Assembly: GCF_020520425.1 (NCBI RefSeq)
Contig: NC_079491.1
Location: 24,047,449-24,111,448, forward strand
Source of the DNA: Spinacia oleracea
Lineage: Eukaryota > Streptophyta > Magnoliopsida > Caryophyllales > Amaranthaceae
Reading direction: 5' to 3'
Length of the DNA: 64,000 bases
Part shown: positions 48,760 to 59,853 of the stretch, piece after piece
How positions within the stretch are numbered: position 1 is the first letter of the stretch
Layout: each line of letters starts with the position of its first letter
Position numbers and translations under genes: made by a program
Notes under the pieces: generated by a model
Databases searched by the model: none
The model's input: only the letters and a program-made list of their open reading frames with translations
What the model was told of the DNA's origin: nothing

Positions 48760-49138
48760 TGTTGAAGGGGGGAATTTACATGGCTAGGAAGTGCTATATT
48801 TTGTCTTTTAGATGGAGAGAGAGAGGTGGATAAGGAGTTGTGGAGATTACAAGCTATCTAACTGTAATCTGGAGTTCATGGAGTTTGCTGAAACAAAGTA
48901 AAACTAGTCCAACTGTCTTTTAAGTTTTCTTTTTCACTTCGTCGCTTTCTTTGTGAAATTGGCAAATTAAGTTTTTTTTTCCTTATTCTTACTTCGTACT
49001 GTATGTTAATTAGATCAGATCAAAAAAACCAAAACCATTCATCATCAAATCAGATTGGATCAGGTGAAAGGCCTTAACATGGATTTGGTATTGTTTGGAT
49101 GTCTGGAAAAACAGGTAGATATTGCATCTTATTATATA
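48760..49138. other. Upstream region of mTERF
   Basis: Likely promoter and leader of the minus-strand mTERF gene. No specific element is called. Confidence 0.45.
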
Positions 49139-49445
49139 CTCCCTCCGTATTTATTTAAGAAATACACTTCTCCGTATTTATTTAAGAGATACACTTGGGC
49201 GGGCACGGGTATTAAGAAAAAAAATTGAATGAAATAAAGTAATAAAACAAGTGAGGTTGAGTAGATGTTTTAATAAGAAAAACAAGTGGGGACCATGTCA
49301 TTTTAGGGAGTGGGGGTGGGGGTGGGGTGTAGATATATTATTTAATTAGATGTGGGTTGATAAATTACTAAAAATGGCAAGTGTATCTCTTAAATAAATA
49401 CGACCGAAAAAGGCAAGTGTATCCCTTAAATAAATACAGAGGGAG
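49139..49445. mobile_element. Stowaway-like MITE with duplicated arms
   Basis: CTCCCTCCGTATTTATTTAA at the left and ...TTAAATAAATACAGAGGGAG at the right, flanked by TA. On each side the arm unit (CCGTATTTATTTAAGA...ACACTT) is present twice in tandem, so both ends have a doubled inverted repeat. Confidence 0.85.
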
Positions 49446-49860
49446 TACTACGTATCTCCGTGTACTTAGTTGTTAGTACGTCAATAATTTAATAGTACCA
49501 TAGGATGGAGGCTTTTAATCTTGGGCAGTACTAAATGAAGAATACAAATCCCTAAATGCAGAACTACTTAAATTTATTTAGATTTTATTTTTCGTAATTT
49601 TTCCCTTGTGTTTTTAAACTATAATCTTTCCATCCGAAATCTATTTTGTCAGTTCAATCAATTATTTGTAAACTTTCCAGGTCTTTAATTTTTCTCTCAT
49701 TTTGTGCGATTTTATGGACATTGATAATGAATTGCATAATAATAAGGTGCATATTATTATAGCATACGCAATAATACAAGGAGGTCTTTTTTTGGGCGTA
49801 ATCGTTATGAGTAATTAAGAAAATTTGGGGATATTACTTGCACTATTCATCAACAACCCG
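49446..49860. other. Intergenic
   Basis: AT-rich, no gene recognised. Confidence 0.45.
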
Positions 49861-49888
49861 ATCAATTTTAGAAACCATTAGTTACCTA

Positions 49889-50085
49889 CCGGAAGATATT
49901 TTCGGAGCCTTTGAGAACCTGCCGGAAGAAATTTCCGGAACCCACGACCTACTGCCGGAAGAAGTTTCCGGAGCACCTAACCTACCGCCTGAAGAAAATT
50001 CCGGAGCCCCTAAACTACTGCCGGAAGAAAATTGCGGACCCCCTTACCTATTGCCGGAAGAATATTCTGGAACTCAAGATAACCA
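49889..50085 (+). repeat. Degenerate 36-bp minisatellite, open in two frames
   Basis: About six units of a 36-bp repeat built on TGCCGGAAGAAxxTTCCGGA. In one frame (49838-50089) it reads as 12-residue units like LPEEVSGAPNLP. In the next frame (from 49911) it reads CRKKFPEPTTY. Each unit holds a small inverted repeat (TTCCGG/CCGGAA). No domain is seen. Confidence 0.8.
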
Positions 50086-50474
50086 CTGAAAACAATTCCA
50101 AAATCTTTAACCAACCACCGGAAAAAGCAGGAAATAAAGGAAATATGAAATGCAACCCGTAGAAATAAAGAAAACGTGGGAATAAGTTAGTTAGTACAGA
50201 TTTTAGGAAACAAAGGAGGGGGAGAAAGGGAAGTCAAATTTTATTGAGATAAAAAAAACATAAATAGTGTACCTCATCAAAGAGGAAGATGGAAGAAAAA
50301 GGGTTTTTCAACAATGGAGAGTGAAGTATGTAATTAGGGGTGATAAAGAGTTCGGAGAAGAAGGATGAGAAGTGAGAACACATGATGATTGTTAGTAAGC
50401 ATAATAGAATGGAGTAGTACGAATTACAGGACTAGAAAACTAAAAGTATAGAAAGGGTATTTTGATCTTATATA

Positions 50475-52028
50475 TTCCCTCCGTCTCTTTTTGTTTTTTA
50501 CGTTTGACATTTTTCACGCGTTTTAACGATTAATTAATTTGGATCGAGATTACTCAATTTTTTTATTTAAACAAGATAAATTACGTTTATTTATAATGTT
50601 TTCACTTTTATCAAAAATCTGATATTGGGAAATGAGAAAAATTTAATGTCCCAATGAAAAAGTGTGAGAGATTAAATGATCCAATGAATTTAATTGGTTA
50701 AAATAATAATTGTACACAAATTTTGATAGAATACTAAGTCATTTATGTGATAATATAAAAGGAAGGGTTTTTCTCTTTGGTAGCCATGAACTTTTGTAAA
50801 TTATCAATGGTAACAAAAGTTTTGTCGTATTCTCTTAAATAGCATTAGTATTTAAAAATTTCTCCATATTAGCATTATTTCTTGTAATTAACACTTAATA
50901 AAAAAAATTAGACTACCTAACCTAATTTTGTACCCAACAAAAACAAAAATCCTAAACATGTAGCTAAACACACATTGACATTGGATAAATCAGAAATTAA
51001 TTGAATTGAATTTTAAAATCGCATAACTTCCCCTTCTTCTCCTTCTTCTTCAACGAGAATCACTTATTCAACGAGCATCACATTTGCGGCCAACATTACC
51101 AAAACTAAGTACCCATAAGATTCCCCTCTGCGTTAAGAGTCTAATGGTGGTCTTTGATTTTCCGGGGACACCAAACAAGCTCCACCATCATATCATCGTC
51201 TTCTCTCAATCAGACAGGTGATTCCAAGGTAAAATCCCAACTACAATAACCATTTAGAGAATGTCCTTCTTGAACCCTCAACATAACCCCCATGTCTGAA
51301 TCCTCTAGTAGAGAAGGGAAATACACAGCCCAGAATCACTGGGGCTAATTAATTCCACAGCCAAGGTCGTACTTCTTTTATGGTAAACTAAGATTGTTGA
51401 GCGACACCATGAAACGAGCATCAATAGCTCTTCAGTAGAAATAATCATTTACCACTTAAAGTGTTGATAGAGCGCCCACTAATTTTAATGAGTACCAAGA
51501 GAATGATTGTGAACAAGCAACTGCGACATATTCATGGTTTATCTCACAAAAAGAGGAAAGGAGGATCTGATGGGGTAATTTGATAAGCACAGAAAAAGAA
51601 ACCCATGGATACAATTTCAAACATGACTAACGCCCTTCTATCTTCCCATCATAAGATCTTTGGGTATACAAAAGCTCGGTTAAACTTTTCCTTTACCAAA
51701 AAAATGGCTTAAAGAACTGAAACCATGGTTTACAGCAAGAAGAGGAAGAAGAAGGATGGAGGTTAAGAGTGAGGGAAATGAATTTCCTTTTTATTTTATT
51801 TTATTTTTTATAATTAGGTTAATTAGCTGCTAATTATAATAGTATTGCTATACTAGAGAAAATTTTAAAAAGTAATGTTATTTGAGAGAACTTAGCAAAT
51901 ATTTTGTTACCATTGAAAATTTACAAAAGTTGATTGCTACCAATGAGAAAAACCCTAAAAGGAAATGTAAAGAACATTTTGAAATACCCAAAAAGGAAAA
52001 CGTAAAGAACAAAAAGAGACGGAGGGAG
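50475..52028. mobile_element. Stowaway MITE interrupted by a foldback element
   Basis: The ends (TTCCCTCCGTCTCTTTTTGT and ACAAAAAGAGACGGAGGGAG) and arms match the 354-bp MITE at 30914-31267, and TA flanks both sides. The extra length is an insertion at 50765-51955. Without it and one duplication copy the MITE would be about 354 bp. Confidence 0.9.
50765..51955. mobile_element. Mutator-like foldback element nested in Stowaway
   Basis: Ends GGGTTTTTCTCTTTGGTAGC and ...TTGCTACCAATGAGAAAAACCC are inverted partners, extending with gaps to about 130 bp. The 9-bp target duplication TAAAAGGAA is perfect (50756-50764, 51956-51964). The interior (51000-51780) has a different composition from the arms and no clear coding frame. 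It might hold captured gene fragments, but I recognise none. Confidence 0.9.
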
Positions 52029-52357
52029 TAATTTATAGTATCATTAAACTGTCCTGCATTTAGGTTTTTTTGTACTGCATTTAGTACTTGCGTTAATATT
52101 TTATGGTAAGTTGTTTAACATGTGTTGTTGGGTTGGAATGGAAAAGTAGTGAAGTAGAGTAATTTACGTAAGCTAAAAAATTAGAAAGGTTGTATTTTAC
52201 TAGTCGTATTATCTATTGTAGATTTGCATAAATACAACTTATTGCCTTGTGAATTAAAAATAAAACTTAAACTAACTACGAAAGATTAATAACAATCAAA
52301 ATATCAATGTAATCAACACAAAGTTATCAAGAAAACGTAATCCCTAATACTAAAAAA
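52029..52357. other. Intergenic between Stowaway and solo LTR
   Basis: AT-rich; no feature recognised. Confidence 0.45.
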
Positions 52358-52362
52358 ATAAC

Positions 52363-55230
52363 TGTAATACCCAGAATTTTTAAAAATCGATTAATTATGC
52401 TTAATTATTTTTATTTAGCTAAAATCGTTTTAAAATCCTAATTTCGAACTTTATTTTAATTAACGAAGTTTTATGTCACTTGAATTTTTAATATTGTTAC
52501 ACGATTTATTATTTTTCAGATTCTATGATTTAATTTTAAATTTACGATCTTAAGCTAATTTTTAAATAATAGTTATTTCGTAATTTATTTCAAATTTTTA
52601 ATAATTTTGAAGCGTTCTTGTTATATTCGAAAACTAAACTATTTTTCGTTAACGATATTTTTTATAAAAGATTATTTCGAAACTTAGTTTTATTTAAGAA
52701 TTTCTATTTCCATTAATTTCCTAAAAATAGAAATCGATTTTCTGAATTTTGCCTAACTAAAGGAAAATTACCAAAATGCCCCTAAAAGCAAAATTGGCAT
52801 CTTGCTCCCTCTTCCTTTGTCCCTCACGTAACTCCTACCTCCCCTCTTCCCTAAAATCAGTCTATATTCATGCCTTGCTCTCCAAGGACTTCATCCTTCA
52901 TCTTCACTCCACTTAACACTATAAACAAGCTAAAATTTGTCTCAATTTTTCCAACCAAATCAGTTATCAAAACTGAAAACAATCACCGTCAATAACCACC
53001 ACCATTGCCGCCCTCTATAAACACAAACAAACCATCGACCACCACCACTGTCTGCCCACCGCCACCACCGTACTCACCCTCACCGCCAGCCGTTTCCGCC
53101 AACCACCACCACTCCAACTCCCTTCCCTTTTTCCTTCGACTAAACCGGCTCGCAGAACCCCTCCTCTGCCTTCCCCTGCTTTTCGCCCTCACCCCGTGCA
53201 AGCCGCAGCCACGGCCACCACTCGCCAACCACCAATTTTCCAACCACCCTTGACATCGTCCTCAACCACCCACTTTCACCACTGAACCTCCCCACCCTCC
53301 GCCCAGAACCGCCGCACAACAAGCCCCTCAACCCCCCTGTTTTCTCGCCTTGTTCGTGCCCTACTCCCTCTTTCCCGTCGTTCTTCCGTCGCAAAACAAC
53401 CACCACCACCGTCGCCTCAGGTGCGGGTTCGCGTGTCTGCGCCGCCCAGCTCAGCCGCCCTCGCTCCTCTCCTCTCCTCCTCCCCTTCGTGCTCCTCTAC
53501 TTCCTTCCTCAATTCGCACCTCATTCTCTCTTCTTTTGACCACCGTGCCGCCGCCCAGCCTCCACCCTCACCGTCGCCTTAACCGACACAACCCAGCCCA
53601 ACCGCCAGCTCCCTCCTCCCTTCTTCTCGTGCCCTGTTCTTCGTGCCCTCCTCCCTCCCCTGTCGTGTCTCCCTTCCAGAAATCAAAATCCAAATTGTGG
53701 TTTTAAAAAAACTTGGTTTTATTTCCTTCCAAAACCCATATCAGAATTGGGCTATTTGAATTTGGGCCTTGGTAAGTTAAAACTAAATTGTAATTTCAGA
53801 TTTTCAAACTATGAATTTGAATGTTTTAATTGTTATTATATAATTAGTTAATAATAAATTGTTATTATTTTCAGGTTAAATTATTGATTTTACGAAAATA
53901 AGTTACTAGTTTTATTTATCAAAAACGGAATTTAATATTTTCATGAAAACCGGTTTATGAATCTAAATATTTCAATTGAAATTTCGATTAATAATATTTT
54001 CATTAAATTTGGAAATTATATTCTATTATAATTCTTTATTTATAAACTCATTACTTATAAAATTTATTATTTACGAAATATCGATTTTAGATTATTTATC
54101 GTTGTAGTACTAATTCAATAATTTAATATTCTGAAAGAAATCGGACTTGGAGCTCAGGAAGAACGATCCATCAGACGGGAAATATAAAGCTACGGTTGAG
54201 GTAACGGCTATTGCTAGTACCCGCAATCCCCTTATAAATATGATTTATGAAATTATGACGTTATGATTGAATTTATGAATTAAATGTTTTGATGTGTTTT
54301 ATGGATGGTGGGATGAAATATGATTTGTTTGAATTGTTTATTATAATATGATTTGATTGAGTTTTCTCATAAAATTATGTTTATGCAATGCTTTGAAAGA
54401 AATGATATGTTTATTGATCCCAGGATCAAAATGATGTTTTATGAGCTAAATGAGTTATGTTATTTCGAACTGAAATACAAGCCAAAGCTTAGTAAAAATA
54501 CATAAAACATGATAAAATGAAAGTGAAAGACCTGGTTTGTCTGGCGGTATATAAACTACCATCTTCCTATCTACCGGTCATGCATGCACCACGGACACCT
54601 GTCCACCCATGGATTACGAGCCTAGGCTCCCATGGTTTATGAGCCCAGGATCAGGGCCCAGGCCCCATGTTACGATGAGCCCAGGCTCCTATGGGCCCAG
54701 GCCTAGTGGAGAATTCCTTCACGGTTCGTACTTGCCAACAACTAGCATGTTAATTAAGAGTTTATGAATGACGTTTTCATTAAAAGTTTATGAATGAACT
54801 GAATATGATGTTTTATTAAATGTTTTACCTATTCTATTCTCCCTGTGTTATTAAATAAAATGAATTGAAATGAATTTACGTTGCTAGGGTAGTCGTTACT
54901 GAGTCTTCGGCTCACCGTTTTGTTTTCCGTTTTAGGTACTGCGGGAATCGATGGAAACGCGTAGTTGCGAGGAAATTTCACTTTTATATTATTCACCTAG
55001 TTTATGCTTGATGTTTATAATAGTTTAATTAAAGACTTTTAGTAATTTATGTACTTGTATTTTGGGAATATAAATGATTATTATATTAATTTGGAGGTTT
55101 TTATGGCTTATGTATGATGTTGCCTTGTAATTTCCAAGAGGGAATTACGGCAGGTAATGTCCCGACCAAATTAGGTTAATTCCGCTGCTAACTACGCTCT
55201 AATTATTGAGTTAGAGGTCGGGGCGTTACA
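52363..55230 (+). mobile_element. Solo LTR, 2.9 kb, probably Ty3/gypsy
   Basis: Starts TGTAATACCCAGAATTTTT and ends GGGGCGTTACA. It is flanked by a perfect 5-bp duplication ATAAC (52358-52362, 55231-55235) and has no internal retroelement genes, which is the signature of LTR-LTR recombination. LTRs beginning TGTAAYRCCC and ending GGGCRTTACA are common in plant Tekay/Del-like chromoviruses; that assignment is an inference. The 3' 0.55 kb recurs in reverse at 57995-58544. The Pro/Ser-rich open frames at 53005-53706 lie in a C-rich part of the LTR and are not convincing genes. Confidence 0.85.
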
Positions 55231-55435
55231 ATAACTAACTAACTTGAAGTTGACAATTTTCCACCTTCAACCATCTGAACCTTAAGCTATGGTGGGATAA
55301 CATCTTCAAGGATAAAACTACTCCAGAACTTGTGATTCTTCCAAACAATCAGCATCTCTTCAATAGACACGTTTTTGGTCTCGGGCAACAAAAAGTAGAT
55401 AAATATTGTCATCACTATCAATAAGAAGGCAAAAA

Positions 55436-55605
55436 AACAAATTGGTTGATGGTTAAGTGGTGATTGGGACTGAACTGGTAGGGAGAACCCGTATTCGATC
55501 CCCGCAACAACAATTGAGAGTGGACTGGAAGCTAACCACCCAGAACTCGCCCCGAATCCAGATTAGCCCCTAAGGGTGAACCAGATGCTAACACCAAAAA
55601 AAACA
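55436..55605 (+). mobile_element. SINE inside transporter exon
   Basis: Starts near ATTGGTTGATGGTTAAGTGG (box A-like), has CCCGTATTCGATCCCC (box B-like) and ends ACACCAAAAAAAAC. It is flanked by near-identical AAGAAGGC(A/G)AAAAA copies (55423-55435, 55606-55619). Removing it rejoins the transporter reading frame around the FFAFLL segment. It is the same family as 38580-38752, in the opposite orientation. Confidence 0.88.
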
Positions 55606-55934
55606 AAGAAGGCGAAAAAGATGAAGAGGTCGAACTTCATAGCGCACATGGGAAGGAAAGCTTAAGCTACGACAAAGGTGAAGATCATGTTGATAAACAC
55701 ATTGATACTCTGACCAGCTGATCGAACCTCAAGTGGAAAGATTTTACTAGGTACGAGTCATCCTAAAGGTCCCTATGACCATGCAAATCCTGCTACATAG
55801 ATGCATATGAATAATACCACTACTAGTGCATACCATTTGGGCAAGTCTGTTGCATTTTCTGTCACCCCAAATTTCCATCCAATGAATATTGTCACCAGAA
55901 TCTGCAATTCACAGCGTATATGCTCGTTATAATT

Positions 55935-56015
55935 ATAATTATATTGTATTGTATTATATTATATTATATTATATTATATACTCGTTATAATTACATTATA
56001 TTATATTATACTAAA
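55935..56015. repeat. TATAT/ATTAT microsatellite
   Basis: Imperfect 5-bp AT repeat in what was an intron of the transporter. Confidence 0.85.
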
Positions 56016-57105
56016 TATAGACAACATTATACGATGATGATGATGACTCGTTTAATGAATTACCTGAAACACGGACATTTGGATTCCACCTTGAAGGAAA
56101 AAATATCGCCTTCCCCATTTATCAACTCCATAGATTGAGACCAAAGTATAGCAACAACATTAACCCCACCCGTAATCACGTCAGACATAAGAGATGCATC
56201 ATTACCAAATCCAATGGTTTTGAACAACACAAGTGCGTATGACATGATGACATTAATTCCACTGAGTTTTTGAAACATTGGTATAGCGATCGAGAAGGTA
56301 AGGAGAGGCCTATACTGCTTTTTAAAGAGACTTTTCCAAGGGTGGGGCACCTTCTTGGATGTTTCACTAGCAGCAATTAGGTCTTGGACTTCGGTATCAA
56401 CATTGTCTACTCCTAGGATTTTGATTAGCTTCTTCTTGAACTCCGTGACGTTGCCTCGTTCGATGAGGTAGTTAGGGGTTCCAGGAAGGAGTATAGAACC
56501 AAAAAGGATGATAAGGGCAGGAATCATAGCTCCTCCAAGACTCAACCGCCATAAGGCTCAATCTTGGCGAAGCTGTAGATAAGGACATTGGCTATGAGGA
56601 TTCAGATGGTGATTGTGAGTTGGAACAACATGTTTAGCGCGCCATAGTGCTTGTAAGGTGCCATCTGTAATATAAACACCGGTACTGACTACAAAACATT
56701 CAACAATTTTCTTGATTTAGTACTAACCAATTACAACCATAATCTAGCTACCCCTTAATACATCACAGTAGAAAGAATATTACCTGGTTGGTGAAGACGA
56801 TGCCAAAACCAAGCAAAATACAGCCAATGATAAGCATGTCAACGTTTTGAGCGGCAACATTAACAATTGCACCAATAAGGAAGAGGAGGCCACCATAAAA
56901 CATGGAAACACGACGACCATACTTTCTAGTGATAGTGGATGCACCAACAGAAGATACTAAGGCAACCAATTATAAAGAGGATGTGAACATTGTTAATTAA
57001 TCTCATGTTGTTGAATTTACAATATTGGTTTGTCCCTGAATCCGCCATTTGTTGCCTGTACACGGATGGGTTTCTCCAAAAACATCGGCATGGATGTTAC
57101 TCCAC

Positions 57106-57994
57106 CTACATTCAATCATACCATCCAAATTATTGTCATACTATCGTACTATCATATATTCATAATAACAAAAAGTCAAAAACACAAATACTGTCCTCGA
57201 TTAAAAATTGTAAACTGTAACAATACATATATTAATCACAATTATTTTTGAATACTCATACTTTCGATTTTAAAAAATAACTACACGTTATTATGCAACG
57301 CTAATCTGAATCATAAAACAAAATTTTGTGATTTCAAATTGTTATACCGAGCTAAGTGTTGCGTTATTATTAAGGCATTGCATATATATAGCATATACGG
57401 AGTAGATAGTATAAGAATTATTTAACCAAGTCACACACGAATAAACAATGGCGCATAGTAACGATAGATCAACTGTAGCATTCAAAAACAATTATAAACT
57501 TCAAGCATACAAATTTATACTGTGTAAATTTATACAAATATTATTTGGTTCTTCTAGTAGATTGTACTTATATTGAACACGGTTGTTGTTGAATACATGA
57601 AATACATTCGATTTTAAAAATAACAACACGTTATAACACAATGCAAGTCTGAATCATAAAACAAAATGTTGTGATTTCGAATCATTATACCGAGTACTAA
57701 TGGACGTTAAGTCCAAGTGAAGGAATTACAGGTAAATCCATCAAAGAAGAAATAAGGGAAAAAAATGTAAATTACAGCAAACGGAGCACTAATGGACGTT
57801 AAGTTCAAGTGCATTTTATGAACTGTACGAAAAAATAGGGGTATATTATGTGATTCGGAACACGCGGGTGTATTTGGTGAATTTCATTAAACCTCATGGG
57901 CATTTCATGAAAAAACCGCAAAAATTATATCGAGGCCGGAAAAATTCGACATTAAAACTTATGGTACAAATATCCTCGATCTTAAACTTTTAAC
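57106..57994. other. Gene-free stretch with a direct repeat
   Basis: No coding frame supported. A segment around TTCGATTTTAAAAAATAAC...TTATACCGAG occurs at 57262-57355 and again, diverged, at 57607-57697. The phrase ACTAATGGACGTTAAGT also occurs twice (57697, 57788). The missing N-terminal transporter exon was looked for here and not found. Confidence 0.55.
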
Positions 57995-58544
57995 TGTAAT
58001 GCCCCGACCTCTAAATCACTTATTAAAGCATAATTAGCAGCGGAATTAACCTAATTTGGTCGGGACATTACCTGCAGTAATTCCCTCTTGGAAATTACAA
58101 GGAAACATCATACATAAGCCATAAAAATCTCCAAATTAATATAATAATCATTTATATTCCCAAAATACAAGTACATAAATTACTAAAAATCTTTAATTAA
58201 ACTATTATAAACATCAAGCATAAACTAGGTGAATAATATAAAAGTGAAATTCCTCGCAACTACGCGTTTCCATCGATTCCCGCAGTACCTAAAACGGAAA
58301 AACAAAACGGTGAGCCGAAGACTCAGTAACGACTACCCTAGCAACGTAAATTCATTTCAACTCATTTTATTTAATAACACAGGGAGAATAGAATAAGTAA
58401 AACATTTAATAAAACATCATATTTAATTCATTCATAAACTTTTAATGAAAACGTCAATCAAAAACTTTTAATTAACATGCTAGTTGTCGGCAAGTACGAA
58501 CCGTGAAGGAATTCTCCACTGGGCCTGGGCCCATAAGAGCCTGG
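57995..58544 (-). mobile_element. Reversed fragment of the solo-LTR family
   Basis: Starts TGTAATGCCCCGACCTC, the reverse complement of the solo LTR's end, and follows it back to about 54670. It includes the CCATCGATTCCCGCAGTACC and GAATTCTCCACTGGGCC blocks. It stops abruptly where the copia LTR begins at 58545, so the copia element inserted into it; the remainder should lie beyond the window. Confidence 0.85.
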
Positions 58545-58855
58545 TGAAGGAAATAATGCCCTTGGTCCAAGTATGCATTCAATGTTAAGTCTAATAAATG
58601 CGGTTCAGTATTAATTAACAAGTTAATAATTCAGTGAGATCAAGTGAGCTGAATGCCTAGCTAGAGGCCGCTTCAGTTCAAGTGAAATTAATGATATTAA
58701 TCCACAGCTTACTCTTGACTGAACCCGTAGGGTCACACAAATAGTACGTAAACGGATCAAGTATTTAATGGCATTAAATACTCCATCTATGGATATTCGG
58801 AATCGACGGATCTTGGTTTCAGTGGGAGCTGAGATCGTCACAGGCAAGAAATGAA

Positions 58856-59135
58856 TACTCCGGAAACGATGATATTGCCGGAAACAGAAATATGGATCGT
58901 ATCGGAAATATAAATATTATCCAAGTCGTAGATGTTGCCGGAAACGGAAACATGGTACGTATCGGAAAATATTATCGGAAATGGAAATATTGCCGGAATC
59001 GGAAATATTATCGGAATAGGAAAATAATTCCGGAAACGGAAATATTAAATATTTGTTCGAAACGGAAATTGATTCCGGAATCGGAAATATTAAATATTGT
59101 TCGTATCGGAAATGAATTCCGGAACCGGGAATTTA
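58856..59135 (+). repeat. CGGAAA-type minisatellite in copia LTR
   Basis: Repeats built on CCGGAAACGGAAATATTG and variants, about 18 bp or multiples of 6. The other LTR has 36 bp more of the same array (from 63181), showing copy-number change since insertion. The Arg/Tyr/Lys-rich open frame over it is a repeat artefact. Confidence 0.85.
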
Positions 59136-59520
59136 ATCGGAAGCGTATCGTACGAATAAACATCGGACGAGCTTGCTAGACGCAAGGCCTAGCACGAAGC
59201 TAGGCCCAACGCCTAGCAAAGCCCGCGCGCGACCAAAGCAAGCAAAGCCCAAACGCGAGAGCAAGGCCAGCAGGCGCGCGCCCCTCGTGGGCTGCGAGCA
59301 CTTGCTGGGCCTGGGCTCAGCGCGCGCGCGCGCATGGCGCCCCTCGTGGGCTGCTGCGCCTGCGTGTGTGTTTGTGCTTGCGTACGAAACCTTGATCGGT
59401 TAGGATTCGTATAAGATTGATTTCCTAAGTCTACTAAATAAATTAAGTGATTGAATTTTAGATTAATTCAGATTCACTAAATCGTTTCCTAGTAGGATTC
59501 AAATATCCGATACCCATGCC

Positions 59521-59528
59521 CTATAAAT
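59521..59528 (+). promoter_or_regulatory. TATA box in copia 5' LTR
   Basis: CTATAAATAGG context, repeated exactly in the 3' LTR at 63882-63889. Confidence 0.65.
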
Positions 59529-59853
59529 AGGTGATCAATGCTCACAATTTATATCGAGTATTCAAGTATTCAAAGTGATTTTTGAGAGCAAAAATTCAGT
59601 CATACAATTGCCTATATGTGCCGAAAATTCTAAGTACCTTAATGGCGATCCTAGTTGGTCAAGCTTAAGGCGGATCCGGACGTGCTGTGGACTATCTACG
59701 GAGGGACGACACTTGGAGTCCTAAAGACTTATTCTTGTTCGGTTCGGGCGCAGCTAGGGAAGGCACGCAACAAAGTGTATGCATCTAAACTATGCTAAAT
59801 GATTATGTGTAAATAATATGCTTTCCTGGCTTTATGGTTTTTCCGCATGATTT

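Larger units (their letters stand above)
55287..57105 (-). pseudogene. Hexose transporter (STP-like) pseudogene
   Basis: Minus-strand remnants of three exons (57105-56784, 56684-56064, 55901-55287) match the plant sugar transport protein family (major facilitator, proton/hexose symport, plasma membrane). Visible landmarks are [33 protein letters not shown], the central [46 protein letters not shown] and LPETKNVSIEEM. The N-terminal exon is missing. Lesions include a stop after QLTITI (about 56605), a frameshift before WRLSLGG (about 56550), a frameshift after VNVVAIL (about 56140), two stops around AWS/GPLG, one stop before AFLPM, and further indels near 57060 and 56975. A SINE lies inside the last exon. 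It cannot make a transporter. Confidence 0.9.

Noticed and set aside
53005-53706. Proline/serine-rich proteins in both strands
   Set aside because: They lie in a C-rich section of a solo LTR, overlap each other on opposite strands and have no domains.
58892-59403. Arg/Tyr-rich and Ala/Arg-rich proteins in the LTR, repeated at 63217-63764
   Set aside because: They are products of the CGGAAA array and the GC-rich block inside the copia LTR, not conserved coding regions.
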